Source: Planktophila grossartii
Lineage (GTDB): Bacteria > Actinomycetota > Actinomycetes > Nanopelagicales > Nanopelagicaceae
DNA: 64,000 nucleotides
Direction: 5' to 3'
Assembly (NCBI GenBank): GCA_965234365.1
Contig: OZ248345.1
Span: 1,376,006 to 1,440,005 of the forward strand
Part shown: in pieces, positions 42,100-49,302 of the stretch
How positions within the stretch are numbered: the stretch's first letter is position 1
Layout: the number at the start of each line of letters is the position of its first letter
Program-made: the position numbers and the translations under genes
The notes under the pieces: model-generated
The model's database searches: none
Told to the model about the DNA's origin: nothing
Seen by the model: only the letters and a program-made list of their open reading frames with translations

Positions 42100-42223
42100 C
42101 TCGCTCATGCGAGAAATTTGGGTTGAAGTCAGCGTGGCCCGGATAGCCTGACCGACCTCTTAAGAAGGTGCGGATGCGGGCTTCAACGGGGCAAAGGTAT
42201 GGCTCGCACGCTCAGTAAGCGAG
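42100..42223 (-). ncRNA. Possible structured dnaB leader RNA
   Basis: GTTGAAG (42122-42128) and CTTCAAC (42181-42187) close a junction. Inside are a hairpin of CCG-ACCT (42152-42158) with AGGT-CGG (42166-42173, one bulge) and one of TCA/GGC (42129-42131, 42136-42138) with GCC/TGA (42146-42151). Two flanking hairpins share CTCGC...GCGAG (42100-42113 and 42203-42223). The strand is uncertain; minus would make it a dnaB leader. No known family was recognised. Confidence 0.35.
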
Positions 42224-42239
42224 AAAACCCCCTCGGTAA

Positions 42240-42292
42240 TGGGGATAAAGGTGTGCATAACTCGGTGGATAAGCGTGGATTGCTGTGCATAA
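42240..42292 (-). promoter_or_regulatory. DnaA-box cluster upstream of dnaB
   Basis: Read on the minus strand, four boxes lie in 53 bp: TTATGCACA (42284-42292), TTATCCACC (42264-42272), TTATGCACA (42252-42260) and TTATCCCCA (42240-42248). Two fit TTWTNCACA fully and two differ from TTATCCACA by one base. All point the same way. They suggest DnaA control of dnaB or a DnaA reservoir. Confidence 0.6.
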
Positions 42293-42367
42293 GGTGTTGA
42301 TGAATTGTGAGTAACCGCCGCTTTACGCGTGAATAGGTGTGGAGGAAAGTAATTATCAACTTCTCAT

Positions 42368-43780
42368 TTACTGAGATTGCTTAACCCTTTCGATCTGAAT
42401 TGTGTCGTTATCACCAGTCTTAGTGAAGGAAATTTTCACATCTTTATATGTGAGCGATTCACCTTGGTACATAACGTAATTGAGATCCCAATACGGAGGA
42501 CCTTGGACGCCAACTCCTTTAACAACCTTCTGCATCGCGTATTGACCATGGTTTACGCCAGGAACCGTAAGGTAATTCGCATTACGGGTCCACTGAACAC
42601 CTTTACCATCATCTTGGCCCTGGAATTCACCGGTGCGATCTGTATCTACTTTTGTATCAACCAGATAAGTCATGACTCCATAAAAACCATCTTTAAAAGT
42701 TGAGCCCCATTTATCTTTTCTATGAGATTCGACCACGAGAGCTTGTGAATCTGAAATCTTAATGACCGCGGAACGAACACCTTTCTGTTCTCTCTCAATA
42801 GGTACAAGAGTTAATGAAACTTTTGAAAGAGCACCCTGATCGATACAGAAGATATCTTCTGGGTTTGCCCAATCCAGGATGATTGAATCCCAGGCATTGA
42901 TATTTAGCCCCATACCTGACTGATTATGTGCAATTCCAAATTGCTCTGGGTAGGCAGGGGCATGACCTGCAATTCCGTGAGGATGAAGAAGTTCGTGAAT
43001 AAACCAAGCCCAGATCGGATATTTATTTCGGTAAAGCCACTGTCCTGTAGCAGTGACGGCATAACCGCGGCCAACATTTCCTGGAATATTTAGCCCTTGT
43101 ACCGCTGTATATGCATCATCAATATCCTTTACATCTCTTGGATAAATAAAGAAGACGCCCGAGATATTCTTTAAGTCGTAACTCTTTAAACTGATATCGA
43201 TGAGTTCCTGAATAAAGATCCAAGAATCGCGACCTTGCGTTCCGGAATTCCCGGGGTGAATCCATGTGTATTGGGATGACTCTTTAGGCGCGCGGATCCA
43301 TTCATCCTTAACTTGCCATTTGTACTGCATCTTTCCATTTGTGTACCAAGAGAGCCATTCATCTATCTTCTTAAGCTCTGGGGCATATATTTCTGAAGGT
43401 TTGCCTTTACCTGGAGAATTTGGAAAGTCGATAGGAATTACCGCAATTTCATGCACGCCGGCTGGCTTGAAGCCTTCATATGCGTACTTATTTGGAAATG
43501 CAATGGAATGTGGTGCGGAAACTTTTGTGCGCTGATCTGTTAATTGACATGTGTCGAGTCCATTGGGTGATTGAACATTTGTAATTGCTGGGCGGTTATT
43601 CGTTACTTTCACAAGGACCTGTCGTCCTTTGGACACAACTCTGCATTCAAATGTCGAGGTGCCCACTTTCTGGATCTTTCCCTCTTGCTTGCAACTATCA
43701 CCAGCTTTTGTAACTGCGACTGCTTGTACTGGGACGGTCAAGCAAACCAAAATGGCGCCGATGAGTAGTTTGCTCTTCAT
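42368..43780 (-). CDS. Secreted M6-like zinc metalloprotease, divergent
   Basis: A 470-residue exported protein. MKSKLLIGAILVCLTVPVQA is a signal peptide without lipobox Cys. The centre has HELLHPHGIAGH (residues 262-273), an HExxH zinc site. It is followed by SGMGLNINAWDSIILDW, which resembles the Met and Trp region after the zinc site of M6 immune-inhibitor-A peptidases. The third ligand is unclear, because His273 is one residue further on than in HExxHxxGxxH enzymes. Start ATG 43780 gives the signal peptide; ATG 43792 or an earlier start is possible. It interrupts the usual rplI-dnaB adjacency. Confidence 0.65.
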   Translation of the reverse strand: MKSKLLIGAILVCLTVPVQAVAVTKAGDSCKQEGKIQKVGTSTFECRVVSKGRQVLVKVTNNRPAITNVQSPNGLDTCQLTDQRTKVSAPHSIAFPNKYAYEGFKPAGVHEIAVIPIDFPNSPGKGKPSEIYAPELKKIDEWLSWYTNGKMQYKWQVKDEWIRAPKESSQYTWIHPGNSGTQGRDSWIFIQELIDISLKSYDLKNISGVFFIYPRDVKDIDDAYTAVQGLNIPGNVGRGYAVTATGQWLYRNKYPIWAWFIHELLHPHGIAGHAPAYPEQFGIAHNQSGMGLNINAWDSIILDWANPEDIFCIDQGALSKVSLTLVPIEREQKGVRSAVIKISDSQALVVESHRKDKWGSTFKDGFYGVMTYLVDTKVDTDRTGEFQGQDDGKGVQWTRNANYLTVPGVNHGQYAMQKVVKGVGVQGPPYWDLNYVMYQGESLTYKDVKISFTKTGDNDTIQIERVKQSQ

Positions 43781-43827
43781 GCCGAGAATCATCCCTGCCA
43801 ACTTGATGACTTTCAAGAGAAATAAGA

Positions 43828-43857
43828 AAGACCCGCCGCAATGAAGCGACGGGCCCT
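43828..43857 (-). terminator. Terminator of the rpsF-rplI operon
   Basis: CCCGCCGC (43832-43839) pairs with GCGACGGG (43846-43853) with one mismatch. On the minus strand it is followed by TCTTTCTTATTT. It lies 19 bases after the rplI stop and separates the ribosomal operon from the protease gene. Confidence 0.8.
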
Positions 43858-43872
43858 TCTTGTTGAACCTAA

Positions 43873-44319
43873 TTAAGCAGAAACTACAGCGAGTGAAACT
43901 GTTGCAACAACGTTATGTGCAAGAGAAACCTTTACTGAGTGTGTTCCTGTCTTCTTGATGTGGCCAGCAGTCTTGAGATTGTGGCGATCGATATCAACAC
44001 CAGTAGCTGACTTAATTGCAGCTGCGATGTCCTTATCTGTAACAGAACCAAAGAGACGACCAGCTGTGCCGGTCTTTACCTTGATTGTTACTGATGCCTT
44101 CTCGAGAGATGCCTTGATCTCCTTAGCGTGATCGAGATCGCGGACTTCGCGCGCAGCACGTGCACGACGGATTCCTTCGATCTGCTTCTCGCCACCAAGT
44201 GACCATGCAATTGCGACGCCACGTGGCAACAAGAAGTTGCGTGCGTAGCCATCTTTAACAGTGACAACATCGCCCGCATTACCGAGCTTATTTACTTCAC
44301 GAGTAAGAATGAGTTTCAT
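43873..44319 (-). CDS. rplI: 50S ribosomal protein L9
   Basis: Ribosomal large-subunit protein, 148 residues. The N-terminal 23S rRNA-binding domain (MKLILTREVNKLGNAGDVVTVKDGYARNFLLPRG in parts) is joined by a long helix to the C-terminal domain with KTGTAGRLFGSVTDKDIAAAI. It is last in rpsF-ssb-rpsR-rplI, 13 bases after rpsR, and followed by a terminator. Confidence 0.97.
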   Translation of the reverse strand: MKLILTREVNKLGNAGDVVTVKDGYARNFLLPRGVAIAWSLGGEKQIEGIRRARAAREVRDLDHAKEIKASLEKASVTIKVKTGTAGRLFGSVTDKDIAAAIKSATGVDIDRHNLKTAGHIKKTGTHSVKVSLAHNVVATVSLAVVSA

Positions 44320-44332
44320 AGTTCAATCCCCC

Positions 44333-44620
44333 TTATCGTGCTGAAGATGTGTAAGGCAGAAGAGCAACTTCACGGCTGTTCTTAACAGCTGTTGCTACTG
44401 CGCGCTGATGTTGTGTGCATGCACCTGTAACTCGGCGAGCGCGGATCTTGCCGCGATCAGAGATGTACTTGCGAAGGGTCGCGATATCTTTGTAATCGAT
44501 ATATGTGACCTTGTCGCGACAGAAGCTGCATGGCTTCTTCTTGAACTTCTTATTTAGGGCAGCAGCCTTCGCGCCCTTGTTCTTTGGCTCGCGTAGAGCC
44601 CGGTTATTTCTTGCTCCCAT
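44333..44620 (-). CDS. rpsR: 30S ribosomal protein S18
   Basis: Small-subunit protein binding with S6, 95 residues. Family segments are CSFCRDKVTYIDYKDIATLR, KYISDRGKIRARRVTGAC and RAVATAVKNSREVALLPYTS. The CSFC and GAC cysteines give the zinc-binding (C+) form, so the cell probably needs zinc for this copy; no C- paralogue is in view. The basic N-terminal tail is slightly longer than usual. Confidence 0.97.
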   Translation of the reverse strand: MGARNNRALREPKNKGAKAAALNKKFKKKPCSFCRDKVTYIDYKDIATLRKYISDRGKIRARRVTGACTQHQRAVATAVKNSREVALLPYTSSAR

Positions 44621-44681
44621 TGTGGTGCTCCTTTTCGGGTGCCCCTCTATCGCTAGAGGGAATGGATTGTCGGTTTGTTAT

Positions 44682-45182
44682 TTAAAAAGGTGGTTCGTCG
44701 GTTGTAGATGTTCCCCATCCACCACCGGCTGGTGACGTTGACGCTGCTGCCCAAGGATCATCGTTAAATGATTCTGCAGAAGCTGGTGCTGCAGCTCCAC
44801 CGGTTCCGCCTGCACGCTGAGTACGAGTGACCTTAGCTGTTGCATTGCGAAGTGATGGACCTACTTCATCTACTTCTACCTCAAAGACTGTGCGCTTTTC
44901 GCCTTCTTTTGTTTCGTACGAACGCTGCTTGAGACGACCAGAGAGAATGACGCGCATTCCTTTTGTGAGTGACTCTGCAACATTCTCAGCAGCTTGACGC
45001 CAGATTTGGCATTGAAGGAAGAGGCTCTCGCCATCTTTCCATTCGTTAGTTGCCTTATCGAGATAACGAGGTGTTGAAGCAACGCGGAATTTTGCTACCG
45101 CTGCACCACTTGGGGTGAAACGTAGCTCTGGATCGTCAACGAGGTTGCCGATCATTGTGATTGTTGTATCTCCTGCTGCCAT
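44682..45182 (-). CDS. ssb: Single-stranded DNA-binding protein
   Basis: OB-fold protein that coats single-stranded DNA, 166 residues. The core has TITMIGNLVDDPELRFTPSG, FRVASTPRY, FLQCQIWRQAAENVAESLTK and KGMRVILSGRLKQRSYETKEG. A Gly/Ala/Pro/Ser linker leads to the acidic tip TDEPPF, close to the DDDIPF tail that recruits replication proteins. It starts after AGAGGAAAT and sits between rpsF and rpsR as in most bacteria. Confidence 0.96.
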   Translation of the reverse strand: MAAGDTTITMIGNLVDDPELRFTPSGAAVAKFRVASTPRYLDKATNEWKDGESLFLQCQIWRQAAENVAESLTKGMRVILSGRLKQRSYETKEGEKRTVFEVEVDEVGPSLRNATAKVTRTQRAGGTGGAAAPASAESFNDDPWAAASTSPAGGGWGTSTTDEPPF

Positions 45183-45309
45183 TTTATTTCCTCTTTATCT
45201 ACTCGTGGAGTCCGTGCTAATAAATTACTCGCCTTGAGTGACTTTCCCTTCGTGAAACGCCTTAGCTGTGGATTGATTCCAATAAGCGAAGCGTTCTGGA
45301 ATTGAAAGA

Positions 45310-45594
45310 CTATTCGGGGCGCATAACCTTTGTACGAAGGACAGATTCGTTCAGGTTGAGCTGACGATCCAATTCCTTGATTGCCGCTGGCTCGCAGTGC
45401 ATATCTACAACTGCGTAAATGCCTTCAGGCTTCTTATTGATTTCGAAAGACATGCGGCGCTTGCCCCAAACATCGAGCTTGTCGACGCGGCCTCCGCTGT
45501 CCTTGATGATCTTGAGATATGTCTCAAGTGATGGTGTGACTGTACGTTCTTCGAGTTCTGGATCGAGAATGACCATTAATTCATAGTGACGCAT
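45310..45594 (-). CDS. rpsF: 30S ribosomal protein S6
   Basis: Small-subunit protein that binds the central domain of 16S rRNA with S18, 94 residues. MRHYELMVILDPELEERT, VDKLDVWGKRRMSFEINKKPEGIY and LDRQLNLNESVLRTKVMRPE are standard. It is the first gene of the operon and has a hairpin in its leader that pairs with the Shine-Dalgarno GGAGG, suggesting autoregulation by S6-S18. Confidence 0.97.
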   Translation of the reverse strand: MRHYELMVILDPELEERTVTPSLETYLKIIKDSGGRVDKLDVWGKRRMSFEINKKPEGIYAVVDMHCEPAAIKELDRQLNLNESVLRTKVMRPE

Positions 45595-45606
45595 GCGTTA
45601 ACCCGA

Positions 45607-45650
45607 CCTCCTTTGGACTAAGACGGCCACGGCATTTCCGTGACAGGAGG
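45607..45650 (-). promoter_or_regulatory. rpsF leader hairpin, candidate S6:S18 autoregulatory element
   Basis: In the minus-strand RNA, CCTCC (45650-45646) can pair with the Shine-Dalgarno GGAGG (45611-45607) around an inner CACGG/CCGTG hairpin (45628-45632 with 45638-45642). A CCG triplet lies on the 3' side (GGCCGTC). Known S6:S18 leaders use a stem with a CCG element next to the rpsF ribosome site, so this is a plausible member. Confidence 0.5.
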
Positions 45651-45697
45651 GTTAATACTCCTTATAAATAATCCCGGTGGGACGATTTACGAGGAGG

Positions 45698-46885
45698 TTA
45701 AGGGTAACTCTCGCCTGTAGATAAGAGAAATTCGCTCGGAAATACGCGGGAACTCTGATGGCGGGCGGCCAGGCGGACCAAGAGCAGGATTGAGGCCCCA
45801 ATACGGATGAGGGCGATGACGGAATAGGCCACAACAGGTAGCCCGAACTTGGCGCCGGTGACCTGGGCCAAGTGTTGCCAGATAGCGAGGTGATACATCA
45901 CTTCAGCGCCCTGCCAGAACCAGAAGACGGTGAGTTCGCGTTTATCGATCATCGCAATGATGGCAAGCGGTGTTAACCATAAAACATATTGCGGTGAGTA
46001 CACCTTGCTCACTGCCATCACGATGATCATCACAAATATTGCGGTGTGAGCGAGAGTGGGCGGTGTGCGCAGTTGCAGTAAGAAGATAGTGAGCGCAGTA
46101 AGTCCAATTGCAAGACAGAGAACCGATAAGTAATTCTGGTGAGTTAGATCGAGTCCGAGATTAGAGAGTGAGTACCAGACCGATCCCCAATCAGAACCGC
46201 GGTTGAGGTTGAGATCGTAGAAACGCCACCAACCTTCAGGGGTAGTCAGTGCGACAGGAAGATTGATTGCGGCAAATGTTGCAATGAAAATTGCTGCGTA
46301 CTTCACGAATTTCGACATACGTTCTTGTCTAAAGAAAATAATGGCGATGGGAATAAGTAAGAAGATTGGTAAGAACTTTGTGGAGACAGCGATGCCGAGT
46401 GCAACGGCGCTCGCCACTTCTGCCTTTCGATCAAACCAGTAAATTGCCAGCATCATCGTTGCAATCGCCCACAAATCCCAGTTGATATACATCGATGCAA
46501 CAGCAGCTGGTGCAAGCGGCAGTAAATAACCGAACTCAGGTTTCATCCTAAAGATGAGAAGTGAGATTAAGATAAAGAGAAGTGCAAGCAAGATTGCGCT
46601 TCCATAGAAATAATTATTGATTCCGTGAGGAATTACCTTTGCGGTCAACCACATCACCGCACCTTGAATGACTGGGTACTCAACGGAATCTGCGCCGCTG
46701 CTATATGCCCAAACCCCTTTATCTAAAGCTCTTTCGCCATAGAGCGCAGGAATATCTGAGTAACACGCATGTACATATTGATCAGGAGACTGCCAACCGC
46801 TATTGGGGCAGTGATTGAACTTTGCAAAGCTTAAGAGTGAGGCAAGAAGTGCAAGCAGTAATACAACGCGAGTAGATACGCGCAT
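45698..46885 (-). CDS. Multi-pass membrane glycosyltransferase, GT87/DUF2029-like
   Basis: A 395-residue membrane protein with about ten helices. The first extracytoplasmic loop contains acidic residues (SDIPALYGERA, VEYPV), as in GT-C polyprenyl-phosphate-mannose-dependent enzymes. Segments MYINWDLWAIATMMLAIYWFD and VSKVYSPQYVLWLTPLA are usual for the GT87 mannosyltransferase-like family. Mycobacteria have a membrane protein of the same type (Rv0051) between ponA1 and rpsF, matching this position. The sugar acceptor is unknown. It begins five bases after ponA. Confidence 0.78.
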   Translation of the reverse strand: MRVSTRVVLLLALLASLLSFAKFNHCPNSGWQSPDQYVHACYSDIPALYGERALDKGVWAYSSGADSVEYPVIQGAVMWLTAKVIPHGINNYFYGSAILLALLFILISLLIFRMKPEFGYLLPLAPAAVASMYINWDLWAIATMMLAIYWFDRKAEVASAVALGIAVSTKFLPIFLLIPIAIIFFRQERMSKFVKYAAIFIATFAAINLPVALTTPEGWWRFYDLNLNRGSDWGSVWYSLSNLGLDLTHQNYLSVLCLAIGLTALTIFLLQLRTPPTLAHTAIFVMIIVMAVSKVYSPQYVLWLTPLAIIAMIDKRELTVFWFWQGAEVMYHLAIWQHLAQVTGAKFGLPVVAYSVIALIRIGASILLLVRLAARHQSSRVFPSEFLLSTGESYP

Positions 46886-46890
46886 AAGAA

Positions 46891-48816
46891 CTACTTCTTC
46901 TTCATTGATTGACGGCCACCGCTAGTCATGACAACTGGGTCGAGGCCACCAATATTTGCAGGAGCCGGGAAGCTCATGACGGGCTCATCTTTCAGCGCGC
47001 CCTTCATAAATGCTGTCCAGATCTTTGCGGGGAATGTTCCACCTGTAACAGATGTGAGTCCACCAATACCGTTGAGTGATTCAGATGCGCTATCGCGAAA
47101 GAGTGCAACCGATGCTGCAAGTTGTGGTGTGTATGCGCTAAACCAAGCCGACGCATTGGATTGTGATGTTCCGGTCTTGCCTGCAGCAGGTCGACCGAGG
47201 CCAAGAGCTGCAGCACCTGTTCCGCCGTTGACGACGCTCTTGAGTGCGTAGGTGAGATCTGCCATGACATCTTTATTAAATACTTCTTGTGTCTGTGGCT
47301 TGCCTTCATAGAGCACGCCCTTGTTAGGGCCAGTCACTGAAGTGACCATGTAAGGCTTTGAGTAAACACCTTGTGCTGCAAATGTTGCATACGAGTTAGC
47401 AACGTCGATGACGTGTGGGCTTGCAACGCCGAGCACGACAGATGGAGTTGCAATCATCGCAACAGATTCTGGAATACCTGCGCGACGCGCAGCATCAACA
47501 ACTTTATCCATACCCGCTTTAATGCCCAGCGGAACGAAGACTGTATTTACAGAGTGCTGAGTTGCCGTCATTAAATCAATTTGGCCCCAACCTTCGTCGC
47601 CATAGTTAGAGACGAGGTATGGCTTTCCAAGATCATCGAAAGTTTGTGGTGAATCACCGTTCCACATTGAAGTCAGCGGGATTCCTGCCTCAAGGCCTGC
47701 AACCAATGCGAATGGCTTAAATGTTGAACCAGCGAGGGCAATAGATTGTGTAGCGTCGTTAAGTTGGCGAACCACATAATCTTTTCCGCCATACATCGCA
47801 ATGACTTCACCCGTTCCTGGGCGAATCGCAACGAGTGCGGTGTGCAGGTTAGTTGGTGCAGGTGTTGGTGTGAACTTATTGACTGCATCGACAGCTGATT
47901 GTTGTGCGCGCTGATCAAGCGTTGTCTTAATAACGTAACCGCCAACAAGAAGTTGATCTTGAGTAAATCCAAGCTTGCTCAACTCTTTCTGAACAGCATC
48001 GATGATGTAACCCTTAGGTCCGCTGAGCTGTCCTGAAGTTGTACGAGGAGCAATCATCGGCATCTTTGCAGCCTTTGCCTCTGCTTCGGTGATCCACTTC
48101 TTGTCGAGCATTCCGCTAATGACGTATTCGAAACGTCTTTCTAGGCGCGCCTTGTTTCGTGCTTTCTGCTCTTTATCTCCGTAGAAAGGATCGTAGAGAC
48201 CAGGTGAGCGCAAGATACTCGCCACGATTGCGCTCTGAGAAATAGTGAGTTGGTTGGCATTGCGATTGAAGTACTGCTGCGCAGCAGTCTGCACGCCGTA
48301 AGCGCCACGACCAAAGTAAATAGTGTTGAGGTAATTTTCGAGAATCTGATCCTTTGTTAGCGCATTCTCAAGCTTGAGCGAAATAACGAGTTCTTTAATC
48401 TTTCGCTGGACTGTTCGGCTCGGCGTTAAGAATGCAGTCTTTGCATATTGTTGGGTGATTGTCGATCCACCTTCGCCGTTGAGCGAACCAGATTTCAAGT
48501 TATTCAGAAGTGCGCGTGCAATACCGGTCGCGCTAAATGCGCGGTTGGAATAGAAGTTGCGATCTTCAGCTGCCATCACTGCGTAACGAAGACGAAGTGG
48601 AATCTTTGCTAACGGAAGCACCTGTCGGTTCTGTGAACCGATGCGACCGATTTCAGATCCGTTGGAATATTGAATGATTGTTGATTGGCTATTGACGTAG
48701 GCATTGGGGTCGGGGATTGAGACCGTGAACCAGGCGAATGCGAAGAGAGTTGCTCCAGCGACAAAGCCGAATCCTGCAAGGAATACTCCGGCACGAATCA
48801 ACTTGGTCTTTAGCAT
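46891..48816 (-). CDS. ponA: Class A penicillin-binding protein (PBP1)
   Basis: Bifunctional peptidoglycan synthase of 641 residues with one N-terminal membrane helix (about 10-30). The transglycosylase domain has AAEDRNFYSNRAFSATGIAR, with Asn where the usual EDxxFxxHxG motif has His, then GGSTITQQYAK and FGRGAYGVQTAAQQYF. The transpeptidase domain has the SxxK serine in AGSTFKPF, SVN in QHSVNTVF and KTGTS. There is no PASTA domain. TAGCCT six bases before ATG suggests a leaderless mRNA. It heads ponA-GT and lies upstream of rpsF as in mycobacteria. Confidence 0.93.
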   Translation of the reverse strand: MLKTKLIRAGVFLAGFGFVAGATLFAFAWFTVSIPDPNAYVNSQSTIIQYSNGSEIGRIGSQNRQVLPLAKIPLRLRYAVMAAEDRNFYSNRAFSATGIARALLNNLKSGSLNGEGGSTITQQYAKTAFLTPSRTVQRKIKELVISLKLENALTKDQILENYLNTIYFGRGAYGVQTAAQQYFNRNANQLTISQSAIVASILRSPGLYDPFYGDKEQKARNKARLERRFEYVISGMLDKKWITEAEAKAAKMPMIAPRTTSGQLSGPKGYIIDAVQKELSKLGFTQDQLLVGGYVIKTTLDQRAQQSAVDAVNKFTPTPAPTNLHTALVAIRPGTGEVIAMYGGKDYVVRQLNDATQSIALAGSTFKPFALVAGLEAGIPLTSMWNGDSPQTFDDLGKPYLVSNYGDEGWGQIDLMTATQHSVNTVFVPLGIKAGMDKVVDAARRAGIPESVAMIATPSVVLGVASPHVIDVANSYATFAAQGVYSKPYMVTSVTGPNKGVLYEGKPQTQEVFNKDVMADLTYALKSVVNGGTGAAALGLGRPAAGKTGTSQSNASAWFSAYTPQLAASVALFRDSASESLNGIGGLTSVTGGTFPAKIWTAFMKGALKDEPVMSFPAPANIGGLDPVVMTSGGRQSMKKK

Positions 48817-48822
48817 GTGGCA

Positions 48823-48828
48823 AGGCTA
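48823..48828 (-). promoter_or_regulatory. -10 box for leaderless ponA
   Basis: TAGCCT on the minus strand is exactly six bases before the ponA ATG, with no Shine-Dalgarno match. It lies in the 23-bp gap after the DUF5318-like gene. Confidence 0.55.
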
Positions 48829-48839
48829 CTCGTGAATAT

Positions 48840-49259
48840 CTATTGCTTCAGCGAAGCAAAGTCCTCGTCTTCAAGTGTTCGTTGTTTACGGGGCGCTTTA
48901 CGCTCGCGACCGTCTCCTAATAAGTAGGTAGAACAGAGATGGTTCCATGAACAATCACGGCAGACTTCAACAACATAGACCGAAAACTCACCAAACTCAG
49001 ATTCCATCTCATTCAATTCATCGCCATTCTTGATGCGACCTGAGAATTGACCGAGTTGATCACCAAATGTGTAGCGAAGCTCGACAAGTGAATCCTTCTT
49101 ACAAACAGGGCACTTTCGGTCAGCTTTTTCACCGTGGTACTTCGCAGCGCGCATCAAATAGGGATCTGCATCGCATGCATCGACAACTCCACGGAAGAGC
49201 GCAAGCAAGGTCGCACGCTTATCAAGTGAATAGTCGATGAACCCTCGCTTAGTTTTCAT
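48840..49259 (-). CDS. DUF5318-like protein with four-cysteine motif
   Basis: A 139-residue soluble protein of unknown function. It has CPVCKK near residue 55 and CRDCSWNHLC near 98, two CxxC pairs that probably bind zinc. The N-terminal FIDYSLDKRATLLALFRG and CDADPYLMRAAKYHG are characteristic. The same family lies next to ponA1 in mycobacteria (Rv0049), and the location is kept here, so a role linked to cell-wall synthesis is a reasonable guess only. Confidence 0.75.
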   Translation of the reverse strand: MKTKRGFIDYSLDKRATLLALFRGVVDACDADPYLMRAAKYHGEKADRKCPVCKKDSLVELRYTFGDQLGQFSGRIKNGDELNEMESEFGEFSVYVVEVCRDCSWNHLCSTYLLGDGRERKAPRKQRTLEDEDFASLKQ

Positions 49260-49290
49260 AGCAGGAGAAGAATAATCCTCTTTCTTTAAC

Positions 49291-49296
49291 TACGCT
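49291..49296 (+). promoter_or_regulatory. -10 box for leaderless MFS gene
   Basis: TACGCT lies exactly six bases before the ATG at 49303, and no Shine-Dalgarno match is seen. It lies in the 43-bp gap to the divergent DUF5318-like gene. Confidence 0.5.
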
Positions 49297-49302
49297 TCTC
49301 GT

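Larger units (their letters stand above)
42054..42367 (-). promoter_or_regulatory. 314-bp dnaB upstream region without a gene
   Basis: No open frame or tRNA fits here. The half near dnaB can fold into a branched structure, and the far half carries a DnaA-box cluster; both are listed separately. A weak CCCC-N8-GGGG hairpin with a T-run on the minus strand lies between them (42229-42244). Standard SRP RNA, tmRNA or RNase P RNA motifs were looked for and not seen. Confidence 0.5.

Noticed and set aside
42054..42367. SRP RNA, tmRNA or RNase P RNA gene
   Set aside because: None of the conserved sequence blocks (for example the GGAAGGAAGCAGCC loop of SRP RNA) is present.
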